Positions 45,082 to 53,621 of a stretch of 64,000 nucleotides of DNA are shown piece after piece. Source of the DNA: Phocaeicola sp. (GTDB lineage Bacteria; Bacteroidota; Bacteroidia; Bacteroidales; Bacteroidaceae); NCBI GenBank assembly GCA_020026225.1, contig JAHHQU010000003.1, positions 11,694 through 75,693 of the forward strand, in the 5' to 3' direction. Numbering within the stretch: position 1 is the first letter of the stretch; every line of letters begins with the position of its first letter. The notes beneath the pieces were generated by a model that was given only the letters and a program-made list of their open reading frames with translations, had not been told where the DNA came from and made no database searches. The position numbers and the translations under genes are program-made.

Positions 45082-46260
45082 ATGGCTAAAGAACTTGAGT
45101 TGAAATACGGTTGCAATCCTAACCAGAAACCAGCACGTATTTTCATGAAAGAAGGAGAACTGCCTATAGAAGTCCTGAACGGACGTCCGGGATATATAAA
45201 CTTCCTTGATGCACTGAACGGATGGCAGCTAGTAAAAGAACTGAAAGAAGCTACAGGCATGCCTGCTGCTACATCTTTCAAACACGTAAGTCCTGCCGGT
45301 GCTGCTATCGGTATAGAACTTGACGAAACTATGAAGAAAATATATTTCGTCGACGGACTTCCACTTTCTCCTCTTGCCAATGCTTATGTAAGAGCACGCG
45401 GTGCCGACCGTATGTCTTCTTACGGAGACTTCATTGCACTAAGCGACATTTGCGACGAAGAGACTGCACGTTTCATCAACCGTGAAGTTTCGGACGGTGT
45501 AATTGCTCCTGGATATACAGATGCTGCATTGGAAATATTGAAAAACAAACGTAAGGGTACTTACAATGTTATAAAAATAGATCCTAACTATGTACCTGCC
45601 CCTATCGAAACTAAGGAAGTTTTTGGAGTGACTTTCGAACAGGGAAGAAATGAAATCAAACTGAACGGAGAAGATTTGTTCCAGAACATACCTACACAGA
45701 ACAAGACTTTCACCGAAGCCGCAAAACACGACCTCATGATAGCACTTATAACACTAAAGTATACACAGTCTAACTCAGTGTGCTACGTAAAAGACGGCCA
45801 GGCTATAGGTATAGGTGCCGGTCAACAGAGCCGTATCCACTGTACACGTCTGGCAGGAAATAAAGCCGACATATGGTATCTGCGCCAGCATCCAAAGGTA
45901 CTTAATCTTCCTTGGGTTGAAAAGATACGTCGCGCAGACCGTGATAACACTATCGACATTTATATAAGCGACGATTACGACGATGTGTTGGCAGATGGTG
46001 TATGGCAGCAGTTCTTTACCGAAAAGCCGGAAGTTCTGACACGTGAAGAAAAGCGTGCATGGCTAGACACACTTAAAGGTGTATCTTTGGGCTCTGATGC
46101 ATTCTTCCCATTTGGCGACAATATAGAGCGCGCACACAAGAGTGGTGTAGAATTTATTGCCCAGGCAGGTGGCTCTGTACGTGACGACCATGTTATAGAG
46201 ACTTGCGATAAATATGGCATAGCAATGGCATTTACAGGAATCAGACTATTCCATCATTAA
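45082..46260 (+). CDS. Stand-alone AICAR formyltransferase (PurH-like, no cyclohydrolase domain)
   Basis: A 392-residue protein equivalent to the AICAR transformylase part of PurH, which transfers a formyl group to AICAR to make FAICAR in purine synthesis. Hallmarks: LKYGCNPNQKPA at the N-terminus, TSFKHVSPAGAAIG, IGIGAGQQSRIHCTRLAG, SLGSDAFFPFGDNIERA and the C-terminal AQAGGSVRDDHVIETCDKYG. The N-terminal MGS-like IMP cyclohydrolase domain of bifunctional PurH is absent, and the frame begins cleanly at MAKELELKYG, so this is a natural short form rather than a fragment. Such short forms occur in Bacteroides beside a full PurH. Monocistronic, with a strong terminator. Confidence 0.9.
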   Translation: MAKELELKYGCNPNQKPARIFMKEGELPIEVLNGRPGYINFLDALNGWQLVKELKEATGMPAATSFKHVSPAGAAIGIELDETMKKIYFVDGLPLSPLANAYVRARGADRMSSYGDFIALSDICDEETARFINREVSDGVIAPGYTDAALEILKNKRKGTYNVIKIDPNYVPAPIETKEVFGVTFEQGRNEIKLNGEDLFQNIPTQNKTFTEAAKHDLMIALITLKYTQSNSVCYVKDGQAIGIGAGQQSRIHCTRLAGNKADIWYLRQHPKVLNLPWVEKIRRADRDNTIDIYISDDYDDVLADGVWQQFFTEKPEVLTREEKRAWLDTLKGVSLGSDAFFPFGDNIERAHKSGVEFIAQAGGSVRDDHVIETCDKYGIAMAFTGIRLFHH

Positions 46261-46280
46261 TAGCAAGATACTGATATAGT

Positions 46281-46322
46281 AAAAAGTCAGGAACAATGAA
46301 TGATTCATGTTCCTGACTTTTT
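46281..46322 (+). terminator. Strong intrinsic terminator of the AICAR transformylase gene
   Basis: Arms at 46281-46295 and 46308-46322 pair nearly perfectly and the stem extends inward past a bulged A, giving a long hairpin with a tiny loop. A T-run follows. Confidence 0.88.
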
Positions 46323-46374
46323 TTGTACCATTATCGCTGATAAGGCTACACTGTACAGGCCTGTAAAGAAAAAA

Positions 46375-46408
46375 GCATGCCGGATTCAATGTTGAAAATC
46401 CAGCATGC
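46375..46408 (-). terminator. Terminator after the beta-barrel gene at 46454
   Basis: A 12-bp stem with one mismatch (46375-46386 with 46397-46408) is followed on the minus strand by T6. Between this and the plus-strand terminator is a perfect 12-nt palindrome (TACAGGCCTGTA, 46354-46365). Confidence 0.75.
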
Positions 46409-46453
46409 CGAGCTTTATTCTGAAATAATTATCTTAAAATGATGTCTGTTACA

Positions 46454-47098
46454 TCAAAACTTATATCCTGCTGTGAGGAAAAATGCATAATTATAAGGTG
46501 CATCTCCCGAAGCAATCTTGCAGAAACTGAAATCACCGTCAAGTCCTACCGTCCACTGCTGGAAATCAAGCCCGAAACCCAACTGAATACCGGCATCGAA
46601 TCTTTTCAATCCGTTCTTGAGGTTAACATCTTCTATATACAAGTCTTTAAAAGTATCCCATGACACTGTCAAGTCGTCAACTTCTATTTCTGACTTACCG
46701 CACACACCACATGCAAGATACGGACCACCTGTTATAACCATATCAAAGCCTGCATTAGTGCCTATATGAACTGCCGCCAAAAGAGGCATCTGAAAATAAT
46801 TCTGGTTTACCCTTACTTTTGATACATTTTCCAATTCAGGTATTGGCGCGTCATACATCTTAAAACTGGCACCTTTTGAAACCCAGTTAAGACCAGTCTG
46901 AAATGAAACAAATCCTGTGATAGGAATATCCAAAGTCACTCCCACCTTAGGATTGAATAAAGGTTTGTTGTCACCAGAGTACTCGCCCATCCATCCTGAC
47001 AGACCGGCACCTACTTCTACTCCCCAAGTCAATTTACTTTGTGCTGATACTACAATAGTAGAACACACACATACTAGCATAAGTATAAGTTTCTTCAT
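46454..47098 (-). CDS. Outer-membrane beta-barrel protein (porin-family type)
   Basis: A 214-residue protein with a signal peptide (MKKLILMLVCVCSTIVVSAQ) and alternating hydrophobic strands of the small beta-barrel type common in Bacteroidetes: WGVEVGAGLSGWMGEY at the mature start, repeated glycine/aromatic-rich strands such as FVSFQTGLNWVSKGASF, and a C-terminus ending in FFLTAGYKF with a terminal Phe. Function unknown. It likely sits in the outer membrane. It is followed on the same strand by its own terminator and preceded by another small barrel gene with its own terminator, so the two are separate transcripts. Confidence 0.8.
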   Translation of the reverse strand: MKKLILMLVCVCSTIVVSAQSKLTWGVEVGAGLSGWMGEYSGDNKPLFNPKVGVTLDIPITGFVSFQTGLNWVSKGASFKMYDAPIPELENVSKVRVNQNYFQMPLLAAVHIGTNAGFDMVITGGPYLACGVCGKSEIEVDDLTVSWDTFKDLYIEDVNLKNGLKRFDAGIQLGFGLDFQQWTVGLDGDFSFCKIASGDAPYNYAFFLTAGYKF

Positions 47099-47173
47099 AA
47101 CTTTCTCTTTTTAAATTAGCATTACACAAATGTATAAAAAATAAAGAAATAAAAAACAAAAATGGCACAAAAA

Positions 47174-47199
47174 AAGCCAGGTTTCAAAAAACCTGGCTT
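47174..47199 (-). terminator. Terminator after the beta-barrel gene at 47222
   Basis: A perfect 11-bp stem (47174-47184 with 47189-47199) with a 4-base loop is followed on the minus strand by T7. Confidence 0.85.
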
Positions 47200-47221
47200 A
47201 CTATTTCATTGTGTGAGTTTA

Positions 47222-47749
47222 TCAGAAAGCATATTCTATACCGAATGATAGATCTTCTCCATCCAAAGCTACGCCAAATCCGTCTTCTCCATAATAATAA
47301 TCGTCACGGTATCCGGCAAATCCTACTTTAGCAACTAAGCTGAAGTGATTGTTCAATTTCACTGCAAGTCCTGGCTTGATACCAAGTTCAAATCCACATT
47401 CAGAATCATGGTGTTTTGCTTTATAAGAAGAAACTCCCATACCCATATCAAGGAATAATCTAACCACCTTGTTTTCGTAGAAAGAAAAACGAGCATATGG
47501 AGCAAACACGAATGCATTAATAGTGTAATCGTAATCTTCTATTTCTTTAACTGAGTGAGAGTAACCTATTCTACCACCTACAGCCCACTTCTTGTTGAAT
47601 TCGTAACCAAATTCAGGAGTAATAGAAAACAAAGTTTTGTCAGCATCGTGATTATGCCACAAAGCAATACCACCACCTATGTACATTTCCTGAGCGTATG
47701 CAGTCATAACTGCAAACATTACAACCAAAGTCATTAATACTTTTTTCAT
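47222..47749 (-). CDS. Small outer-membrane beta-barrel protein
   Basis: A 175-residue secreted protein with a signal peptide (MKKVLMTLVVMFAVMTAYAQ) followed by about eight amphipathic strands (MYIGGGIALWHNHDADKTLF, FGYEFNKKWAVGGRIGYSHS) and a C-terminus ending ...LSFGIEYAF with terminal Phe, as in OmpX/OmpW-sized barrels. It resembles the neighbouring 46454 protein in type but not closely in sequence. No function can be assigned. Confidence 0.78.
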   Translation of the reverse strand: MKKVLMTLVVMFAVMTAYAQEMYIGGGIALWHNHDADKTLFSITPEFGYEFNKKWAVGGRIGYSHSVKEIEDYDYTINAFVFAPYARFSFYENKVVRLFLDMGMGVSSYKAKHHDSECGFELGIKPGLAVKLNNHFSLVAKVGFAGYRDDYYYGEDGFGVALDGEDLSFGIEYAF

Positions 47750-47856
47750 AAAATTCTCTTTTTAGTTAATTAAATCTTTCTTTTTTTTGTATATAAAACT
47801 CAGTAAAGGTAATATTATTGATGATATGTCGTTATATATCTTAAAAATAGAACAGT

Positions 47857-48048
47857 TTATCCGTTTTTATGACGATTTGCCCTACGCTTACGGTATTCAG
47901 CTTTCATCTTTGCCGAACCAGAACCATGAAGTCCGGTTATGTAAGTTTTCTTTTTGGCTTTTGTCTTAATTTTATCTTCTTTTTTCGAAGTTTGTTTTTT
48001 CGCACCTTTAAATACAATCCCTTCAGTCAATATTTTTTCTATATCCAT
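47857..48048 (-). CDS. Small basic protein of unknown function, 63 residues
   Basis: A 63-residue, very basic protein: a short N-terminal helix-like segment (MDIEKILTEGIVFKGAKK), a lysine-rich middle (KKEDKIKTKAKKK), and a C-terminal HGSGSAKMKAEYRKRRANRH. It is not recognised. It begins 8 bases after the stop of the B3/4 protein and ends the operon running from hpt, which supports it as real. The charge suggests nucleic-acid or ribosome binding, an inference only. Confidence 0.65.
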   Translation of the reverse strand: MDIEKILTEGIVFKGAKKQTSKKEDKIKTKAKKKTYITGLHGSGSAKMKAEYRKRRANRHKNG

Positions 48049-48056
48049 ATTCTAAA

Positions 48057-48728
48057 TTAAAAATAAACAATTTCTATTTCTTTAGCATCAGCAAATTCCT
48101 TCATCAAGTTTACCATAAACTCCACATCGTCTTCAAGGCCGTCAATTCCACTATAAGAATTCATTATAGTAAGCAGATTGACTGTTTCTGCCGTTATCTT
48201 AGTACGCTCATTGTCACTTGTAGGAGTACCTACTCCACCTATTGCATCACGATAAACCGGCATGCCTTCTATGTTAAGAGTACCACGTCCTATACCTTCG
48301 TAAGGCTCTCCAGCCTTGCCTATGCCCAACACCAGTTTGCCCCCTTCTATTTTATCCATATCGAAGCCTCCTATAGAATGGCCACAATTGATAGATGCAA
48401 GATTTATCAAATCTACCAATGTATCTATCTGATAAAGCGGAATCCCCCTCAATATGCATCGGCACAATGCCTCGGAAGATGGCCTGTAACGGCTTGGGTC
48501 TTTACCGCATTTCTTATATACCTGACGAGTGGCCTGTATAGACGGCATATCCTTTATTGAATCTGTTGTATATTTCGAACGGTACATTTCCGTAAATTCA
48601 GCTATCCTGTTCCACAGCTCCTCGTTATAGGAAGAATTACGGACTACAGCAAATACTGCTGCCCCCTTGAATACGGGACAGGCATGTCTGATTTCATCGG
48701 AAACCTCTATATCAATATGTCTGTTCAT
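48057..48728 (-). CDS. B3/B4 tRNA-binding-domain protein
   Basis: A 223-residue stand-alone B3/B4 domain protein, the fold otherwise found in the beta subunit of phenylalanyl-tRNA synthetase. Family features include the N-terminal VSDEIRHACPVFKGAAVFAV, the central YKKCGKDPSRYRPSSEALCR and DLINLASINCGHSIGGFDMD, and the later YRDAIGGVGTPTSDNERTKI. Possible roles include aminoacyl-tRNA editing or binding, not shown. It starts 12 bases after pgeF in the hpt-adk-obg-pgeF operon. Confidence 0.87.
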   Translation of the reverse strand: MNRHIDIEVSDEIRHACPVFKGAAVFAVVRNSSYNEELWNRIAEFTEMYRSKYTTDSIKDMPSIQATRQVYKKCGKDPSRYRPSSEALCRCILRGIPLYQIDTLVDLINLASINCGHSIGGFDMDKIEGGKLVLGIGKAGEPYEGIGRGTLNIEGMPVYRDAIGGVGTPTSDNERTKITAETVNLLTIMNSYSGIDGLEDDVEFMVNLMKEFADAKEIEIVYF

Positions 48729-48740
48729 TTTTTCGGAAAA

Positions 48741-49550
48741 TCATAAGTTCAACATTATCCCAGATAGTATCCTACCTGACTTAATTCCAAGCCTGCGTGC
48801 AGAAAAGAAATCTTCATGATTTGTATATGTACAAATACCGCAAACCTCGATATTGGAATCTAAAACTCCAAGCATCTTCAACTGCAACCTGTTAGCTTCC
48901 CACAAGTTTATGTGCCACTTGTCATATCTCCTTGCTATTATATCCATATCAAAACCAGCCTTGAAGAATGCATCATACACTTCGTCACCCACCTCGAACG
49001 ACAATAATGATATGCCTGGCCCTATCACTGCATGTATATCTTGTGGAAGTGTACCATAAAGGTCATTCATTTTCTTAATTACCTTCTCTACAATACGCTC
49101 TACAGTGCCACGCCATCCGGCATGTATGGCAGCAATACACCTGTTTCTGGAATCATAAAGAAGAATCGGAATACAATCTGCTGTAGAAACACATATACAC
49201 AATCCTCTACACGCGGTAACAACGGCATCAACGCCTTCCAGATATTCGTTGCGTGTTTCTTCATTGCAAGACAAGAATTCTTCATCTACAGACAATATAT
49301 CTGTTCCATGTATCTGGCGAGGAACAATTATCTCATATGGTCTACATGGCAGTGACTCTAAAAGAATCTCCCTGTTTTTCAATACATTCTCCATGCTGTC
49401 TCCACAATAGTGAGTACAGTTAAAAGATGAATAGAGTTCTGTGCCACATCCTCCATGGCGGGTAGTAGAAAAACAAAAAATGTCAGTGTACGACTTATTC
49501 AAACCGTACACCAACATTCTTTTATCTATCGAATAATTATTACTATTCAT
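48741..49550 (-). CDS. pgeF: Peptidoglycan editing factor / purine-nucleoside phosphorylase-like (PgeF, YfiH family)
   Basis: A 269-residue polyphenol-oxidase/laccase-domain protein. Active-site metal residues fit His81 (PRQIHGTD), Cys126 (STADCIP) and His143 (AIHAGWRG). Family members remove L-Ser-containing precursors from peptidoglycan synthesis in E. coli (PgeF) and some have purine nucleoside phosphorylase or deaminase activity. The operon with hpt and adk fits a purine role equally well. Its ATG shares one base with the obg stop (TAATG), indicating coupled translation. Confidence 0.9.
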   Translation of the reverse strand: MNSNNYSIDKRMLVYGLNKSYTDIFCFSTTRHGGCGTELYSSFNCTHYCGDSMENVLKNREILLESLPCRPYEIIVPRQIHGTDILSVDEEFLSCNEETRNEYLEGVDAVVTACRGLCICVSTADCIPILLYDSRNRCIAAIHAGWRGTVERIVEKVIKKMNDLYGTLPQDIHAVIGPGISLLSFEVGDEVYDAFFKAGFDMDIIARRYDKWHINLWEANRLQLKMLGVLDSNIEVCGICTYTNHEDFFSARRLGIKSGRILSGIMLNL

Positions 49551-50734
49551 TATGGTCTTGGTTCATCATCCCAATCTTCTTCTTCATATTCATACTCAAA
49601 ATCATCTTCATCAAGATCATCCTCATATTCATATTCCAAATCCTCATCTTCGCCCATATCCACCAATTCCTGCTGAAGTTTTGACATATCTTTAGGACGA
49701 TGAACAATAGCATCACGGCGAACAGACTCCAATTGGTTACTTTCCTTGTTAAGTTCGGTCCATAGCAAGTCTTTCAGCTGTTGTATTCCTATATTAGCTA
49801 CAGAAGAGATGAACACATAAGGGACATCCTCTGGCAAAGTAGGCTCAAGAAGAGATATAAGTTCTTCATCAAGCATATCACTCTTTGTGATAGCAAGAAC
49901 ACGCTGTTTGTCAAGCATTTCCGGATTGAAAGTAGCCAACTCGTTGAGAAGTATTTCATATTCCTTTCTAATATCGTCTGTATCTCCCGGAACCATAAAC
50001 AAAAGAAGTGAGTTTCTTTCTATATGACGTAAGAAACGGAGCCCAAGCCCTTTACCTTCACTTGCACCTTCTATTATACCTGGAATATCTGCCATTACAA
50101 ACGATTTTCCGTCACGATATGACACTATACCAAGATTAGGTTCAAGAGTAGTAAACGGATAGTTTGCAATCTTTGGTCTGGCAGCCGAAACAGCCGACAA
50201 AAGAGTTGATTTTCCAGCATTAGGGAAACCTACAAGACCTACGTCAGCCAGCAGTTTCAGTTCGAGGATAACAGTCATCTCCTGCATAGGCTCACCAGGC
50301 TGTGCAAATCGAGGAGCCTGACGGGTTGCAGTACGGAAATGCCAGTTACCAAGACCACCACGTCCTCCCTTAAGAAGAACGACCTCCTGTCCGTGGTCTG
50401 TTATATCGCACACATACTCACCTGTTTCGGCATTGTAGACAACTGTACCACAAGGAACCTCTATCACCCTATCGGAACCATCCTTACCAAAGCTCTTGTT
50501 TTTCGAGCCGTTTCCACCATGTTCTGCAAAGACATGACGCTCGTACTTCAAGTGAAGCAAAGTCCAGTAATTGCGGTTTCCACGAAGAATGACATGACCT
50601 CCTCTACCACCGTCGCCACCGTCAGGACCTCCATTGGGTACATATTTCTCGCGACGCATATGTGTAGATCCGCGGCCACCTTTACCTGAGCGGCAGTATA
50701 TTTTTACATAATCAACAAAATTAGATTCAGCCAT
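49550..50734 (-). CDS. obg: Obg-family GTPase (ObgE/CgtA)
   Basis: A 394-residue GTPase involved in 50S ribosome maturation and stress control. The glycine-rich Obg fold occupies residues 1-158 ([20 protein letters not shown]). The G domain carries GFPNAGKS (169-176), DIPG (217-220) and TKSD (283-286). The C-terminal tail from about 355 is strongly acidic and tyrosine-rich ([20 protein letters not shown]), as in many Bacteroidetes Obg proteins. Second in order after adk, 53 bases downstream of it. Confidence 0.96.
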   Translation of the reverse strand: MAESNFVDYVKIYCRSGKGGRGSTHMRREKYVPNGGPDGGDGGRGGHVILRGNRNYWTLLHLKYERHVFAEHGGNGSKNKSFGKDGSDRVIEVPCGTVVYNAETGEYVCDITDHGQEVVLLKGGRGGLGNWHFRTATRQAPRFAQPGEPMQEMTVILELKLLADVGLVGFPNAGKSTLLSAVSAARPKIANYPFTTLEPNLGIVSYRDGKSFVMADIPGIIEGASEGKGLGLRFLRHIERNSLLLFMVPGDTDDIRKEYEILLNELATFNPEMLDKQRVLAITKSDMLDEELISLLEPTLPEDVPYVFISSVANIGIQQLKDLLWTELNKESNQLESVRRDAIVHRPKDMSKLQQELVDMGEDEDLEYEYEDDLDEDDFEYEYEEEDWDDEPRP

Positions 50735-50787
50735 AATTTCTTTTAAAAAAGATGATTTGGGATAATTCTCCTAAAAAACATTTATTA

Positions 50788-51357
50788 TTAAAGTTTATCT
50801 ATTGCAGTGCAGATTTCAGCAAAGATAGCATCCATAGTTCCAAGACCATTGATGTGCTGATACTTGCCATCATTCTTGTACCAGTCGATAAGAGGAACTG
50901 TCTGAGAATGATATACAACAAGACGTTTCTTGATAGTTTCTTCATTATCATCAGCACGTCCTGATTCCTGACCACGCTTGATAAGACGAGTCATCAACTC
51001 ATCTTCAGGAACTTCAAGGTCCAACATGACAGAAACCTCCTGACCACGAACTTTCAACATTTCCTTCAAAGCGTCAGCCTGTGCTATAGTACGTGGGAAA
51101 CCATCGAAGATAACACCTTTGCTGTCCTTGAAGCTGTCGAATACACTAGCCAAGATATCAATCATTAATGCATCAGGAATAAGCTGACCATTATCAATAT
51201 AACTTTTCGCTGTCTTTCCAAGTTCTGTACCGTTCTTTATTTCTGCACGAAGTACATCACCTGTTGATATGTGATTCAAACCATACTTTTCTACTATACG
51301 AGCACTCTGGGTACCTTTACCTGAACCAGGTGCGCCAAAAATTACAATGTTCAACAT
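50788..51357 (-). CDS. adk: Adenylate kinase
   Basis: A 189-residue adenylate kinase (ATP + AMP to 2 ADP). The P-loop GAPGSGKGT is at 8-16. Further motifs are ISTGDVLRAEI, IFDGFPRTIAQADAL and the short lid LIKRGQESGRADDNEETIKK, so it is the short form without the zinc-finger lid. Located 35 bases after hpt in a purine-salvage and ribosome-assembly operon. Confidence 0.97.
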   Translation of the reverse strand: MLNIVIFGAPGSGKGTQSARIVEKYGLNHISTGDVLRAEIKNGTELGKTAKSYIDNGQLIPDALMIDILASVFDSFKDSKGVIFDGFPRTIAQADALKEMLKVRGQEVSVMLDLEVPEDELMTRLIKRGQESGRADDNEETIKKRLVVYHSQTVPLIDWYKNDGKYQHINGLGTMDAIFAEICTAIDKL

Positions 51358-51392
51358 CTTTATAAATTTTATTTTGTGAATAATTAAAATGC

Positions 51393-51932
51393 TTATTTGT
51401 TTACGATAGTATAAATATCACGATAGTTACGTCCCTTGCCATCGTAATCCAATCCATACCCTACTATAAAGTCATTAGGAATATTCATAGCAACATAATC
51501 TATATCAAGTTCCACCTGAAGTTTATCCGGCTTGACAAGTAAAGTAGCTATTCGTATCTCCTTGGGGTTGCGAGCCTTCAAAGTTTTTATAAGACGCTGC
51601 ATTGTTATGCCTGTATCGATTATATCTTCTACTATGACTACAGTACGGCCTGTTATATCTTCGTTAAGCCCAACCAGCTCTTTTACTTTTCCAGTAGAAG
51701 AATCGCCGCAGTAAGAAGCCAATTTAACAAACGATATATCGCAAGGTATGTCTATATTCTTCATAAGGTCGGCAGTAAACATAAATGAGCCGTTAAGCAC
51801 ACTCAAAAAAAGCGGTTCGGAGCCTTTCAAGTCCCTGTTAATCTCTGCCGCAACACGAGTAACTTCCTTTAAAATCTTTTCTTCTGTTATAAAAGTAGTA
51901 AAAGACTTATCTTTAATATGGATGGTATTCAT
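51393..51932 (-). CDS. hpt: Hypoxanthine phosphoribosyltransferase
   Basis: A 179-residue salvage enzyme that makes IMP (and GMP) from the base and PRPP. The PRPP loop VVIVEDIIDTGIT lies at 98-110, with the earlier LSVLNGSFMFTADL and the C-terminal FIVGYGLDYDGKGRNYRDIY, all typical. The ATG at 51932 (MNTIHIKDKSF) was chosen over one nine codons upstream because it fits family length and leaves room for the -7 element at 51957. First gene of the operon. Confidence 0.95.
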   Translation of the reverse strand: MNTIHIKDKSFTTFITEEKILKEVTRVAAEINRDLKGSEPLFLSVLNGSFMFTADLMKNIDIPCDISFVKLASYCGDSSTGKVKELVGLNEDITGRTVVIVEDIIDTGITMQRLIKTLKARNPKEIRIATLLVKPDKLQVELDIDYVAMNIPNDFIVGYGLDYDGKGRNYRDIYTIVNK

Positions 51933-51956
51933 ACAAATATTTATTGATAATTGGTG

Positions 51957-51964
51957 CAAATTTA
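51957..51964 (-). promoter_or_regulatory. -7 element of the hpt-adk-obg operon
   Basis: TAAATTTG on the minus strand, 24 bases upstream of the hpt ATG; a -33 element is not obvious. Confidence 0.45.
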
Positions 51965-52088
51965 CGCAAAATCCGACAAATCACATCATATCGTTTTAAG
52001 TATTTAAGTATATTTTGAAGTTGAAATAGTATCTAGTTCGTATGTTTTTACTACTTTTACACCAATAAACACCATATAAAACGAGTTA

Positions 52089-53600
52089 ATGAAAATTTTA
52101 AGTTGTTTACAACAAAAAGAAGCTGATGCCTATACAATAGAGCACAAATCGATACTTTCTATAAATCTTATGGAAAAGGCTGCTGGACTTATCACTGATG
52201 CTATATGCAGGAGATGGGACAAGTCGCACAAAATAATAGTTTTTGCAGGACCGGGAAACAACGGAGGAGATGCCGTTGCAGTGGCACGTATGCTTTTTCA
52301 GAAAAGCTATAAAGTACAAGTAATTTTGTTCAACATCAAGGGAGAACTATCGGAAGACTGTCTTACAAACATAAGAAGACTACAGGAATGTGGATTTTCT
52401 GACTATACCGAAGTTAGTTCACAATTTGATCCTCCAAAACTATCAGAAGAAGATATTGTAATAGACGGCCTGTTCGGTACAGGACTGAACAAGCCTCTAA
52501 GCGGTGGATTTGCATCTGTTGTGCAATACATCAATTCATCTCCAGCAAAGGTAGTCTCCATAGATATACCTTCGGGAATGATGGGCGAAGACAATAGCAG
52601 AAACATCAGACAAAACATGATCAAAGCTGATTTGACGCTCACCATACATATGCCGAAACTGGCTTTTCTGCTATCCGACAATGAGGAACACGTAGGTGAA
52701 GTGGAAATTCTGAATATAGGGATAAGCCAAGATTTCATAGATGATGCAGAAACCGACAATTTCATTACCGAAGAACGTGAAATAAAAGAACTTATCAAAC
52801 CTAGAAAAAAATTCTCACATAAAGGAAACTTTGGACATGCCATGATTATAGCCGGCTCATATGGTATGGGAGGCGCTTCTGTTCTTGCTGCAAAGGGATG
52901 TATCAAGAGCGGAGTAGGACTGCTGACTGTACACACACCGGTATGCAACCATATGCTGCTCCAATCGGCTGTTCCTGAAGCCATAACTCAAGACGACATA
53001 GACGACAGATACTTTGCCGAACCTATAGACCTAGACAACTACCAAGCATTGGGAATAGGTCCGGGATTGGGACAAGAAGACTTTACAGCCCAAGCCATCA
53101 TCAGCCAGATAAAGGGATGCTACATACCTACTGTTATAGATGCCGATGCTATAAATGCTCTAAGCACATACAGAAACCAGCTCAACAATATTCCTAAAGG
53201 CTCCATTCTTACTCCACATATAAAAGAGCTTGAAAGACTTGTGGGAAGATGCAGCAACAGCTATGAAAGAATACAAAAAGCCAAAGACCTTGCTTCATAC
53301 CTGCAGTGCTATATCGTACTGAAAGGAGCATGGAGCATCGTTATTACCCCTGAAGGAAAATGCCACTTCAATCCTACCGGAAACCCGGGAATGGCTACAG
53401 GAGGCAGCGGTGACGTTCTGACAGGAATACTTACATCTCTCTTGGCTCAGGGATACAGCTCTAAAGAGGCTTGTATGCTCGGAGTATATATACACGGGCT
53501 TGCTGGAGATATAGCAGCCGAAAAGACAGGAGAAATAAGTATGAGTGCATCCGATATAATCGAAGCTCTTCCTGAAGCATGGAAAAGACTTAAGAACTAA
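52089..53600 (+). CDS. nnr: Bifunctional NAD(P)H-hydrate epimerase / ADP-dependent dehydratase
   Basis: A 503-residue fusion that repairs hydrated NADH/NADPH. The N-terminal YjeF epimerase domain (about 1-215) contains GPGNNGGDA at 54-62 and IDGLFGTGLNKPL. The C-terminal ribokinase-like dehydratase domain (about 225-503) has KGNFGHAMIIAGSYGMGGAS, LGIGPGLGQ and the catalytic GNPGMATGGSGD at 431-442. This two-domain arrangement is the standard form. Divergent from the hpt operon; the next gene starts 21 bases downstream on the same strand, so they probably share a transcript. Confidence 0.95.
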   Translation: MKILSCLQQKEADAYTIEHKSILSINLMEKAAGLITDAICRRWDKSHKIIVFAGPGNNGGDAVAVARMLFQKSYKVQVILFNIKGELSEDCLTNIRRLQECGFSDYTEVSSQFDPPKLSEEDIVIDGLFGTGLNKPLSGGFASVVQYINSSPAKVVSIDIPSGMMGEDNSRNIRQNMIKADLTLTIHMPKLAFLLSDNEEHVGEVEILNIGISQDFIDDAETDNFITEEREIKELIKPRKKFSHKGNFGHAMIIAGSYGMGGASVLAAKGCIKSGVGLLTVHTPVCNHMLLQSAVPEAITQDDIDDRYFAEPIDLDNYQALGIGPGLGQEDFTAQAIISQIKGCYIPTVIDADAINALSTYRNQLNNIPKGSILTPHIKELERLVGRCSNSYERIQKAKDLASYLQCYIVLKGAWSIVITPEGKCHFNPTGNPGMATGGSGDVLTGILTSLLAQGYSSKEACMLGVYIHGLAGDIAAEKTGEISMSASDIIEALPEAWKRLKN

Positions 53601-53621
53601 CAAACTTAATACCGAAATTAT

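Noticed and set aside
45082..46260. Truncated purH pseudogene
   Set aside because: The frame is complete with a natural start, promoter element and terminator, and matches known short AICAR transformylases.
46354..46365. Operator palindrome TACAGGCCTGTA
   Set aside because: It lies between two convergent terminators where no promoter is expected; a 12-nt palindrome can occur by chance.
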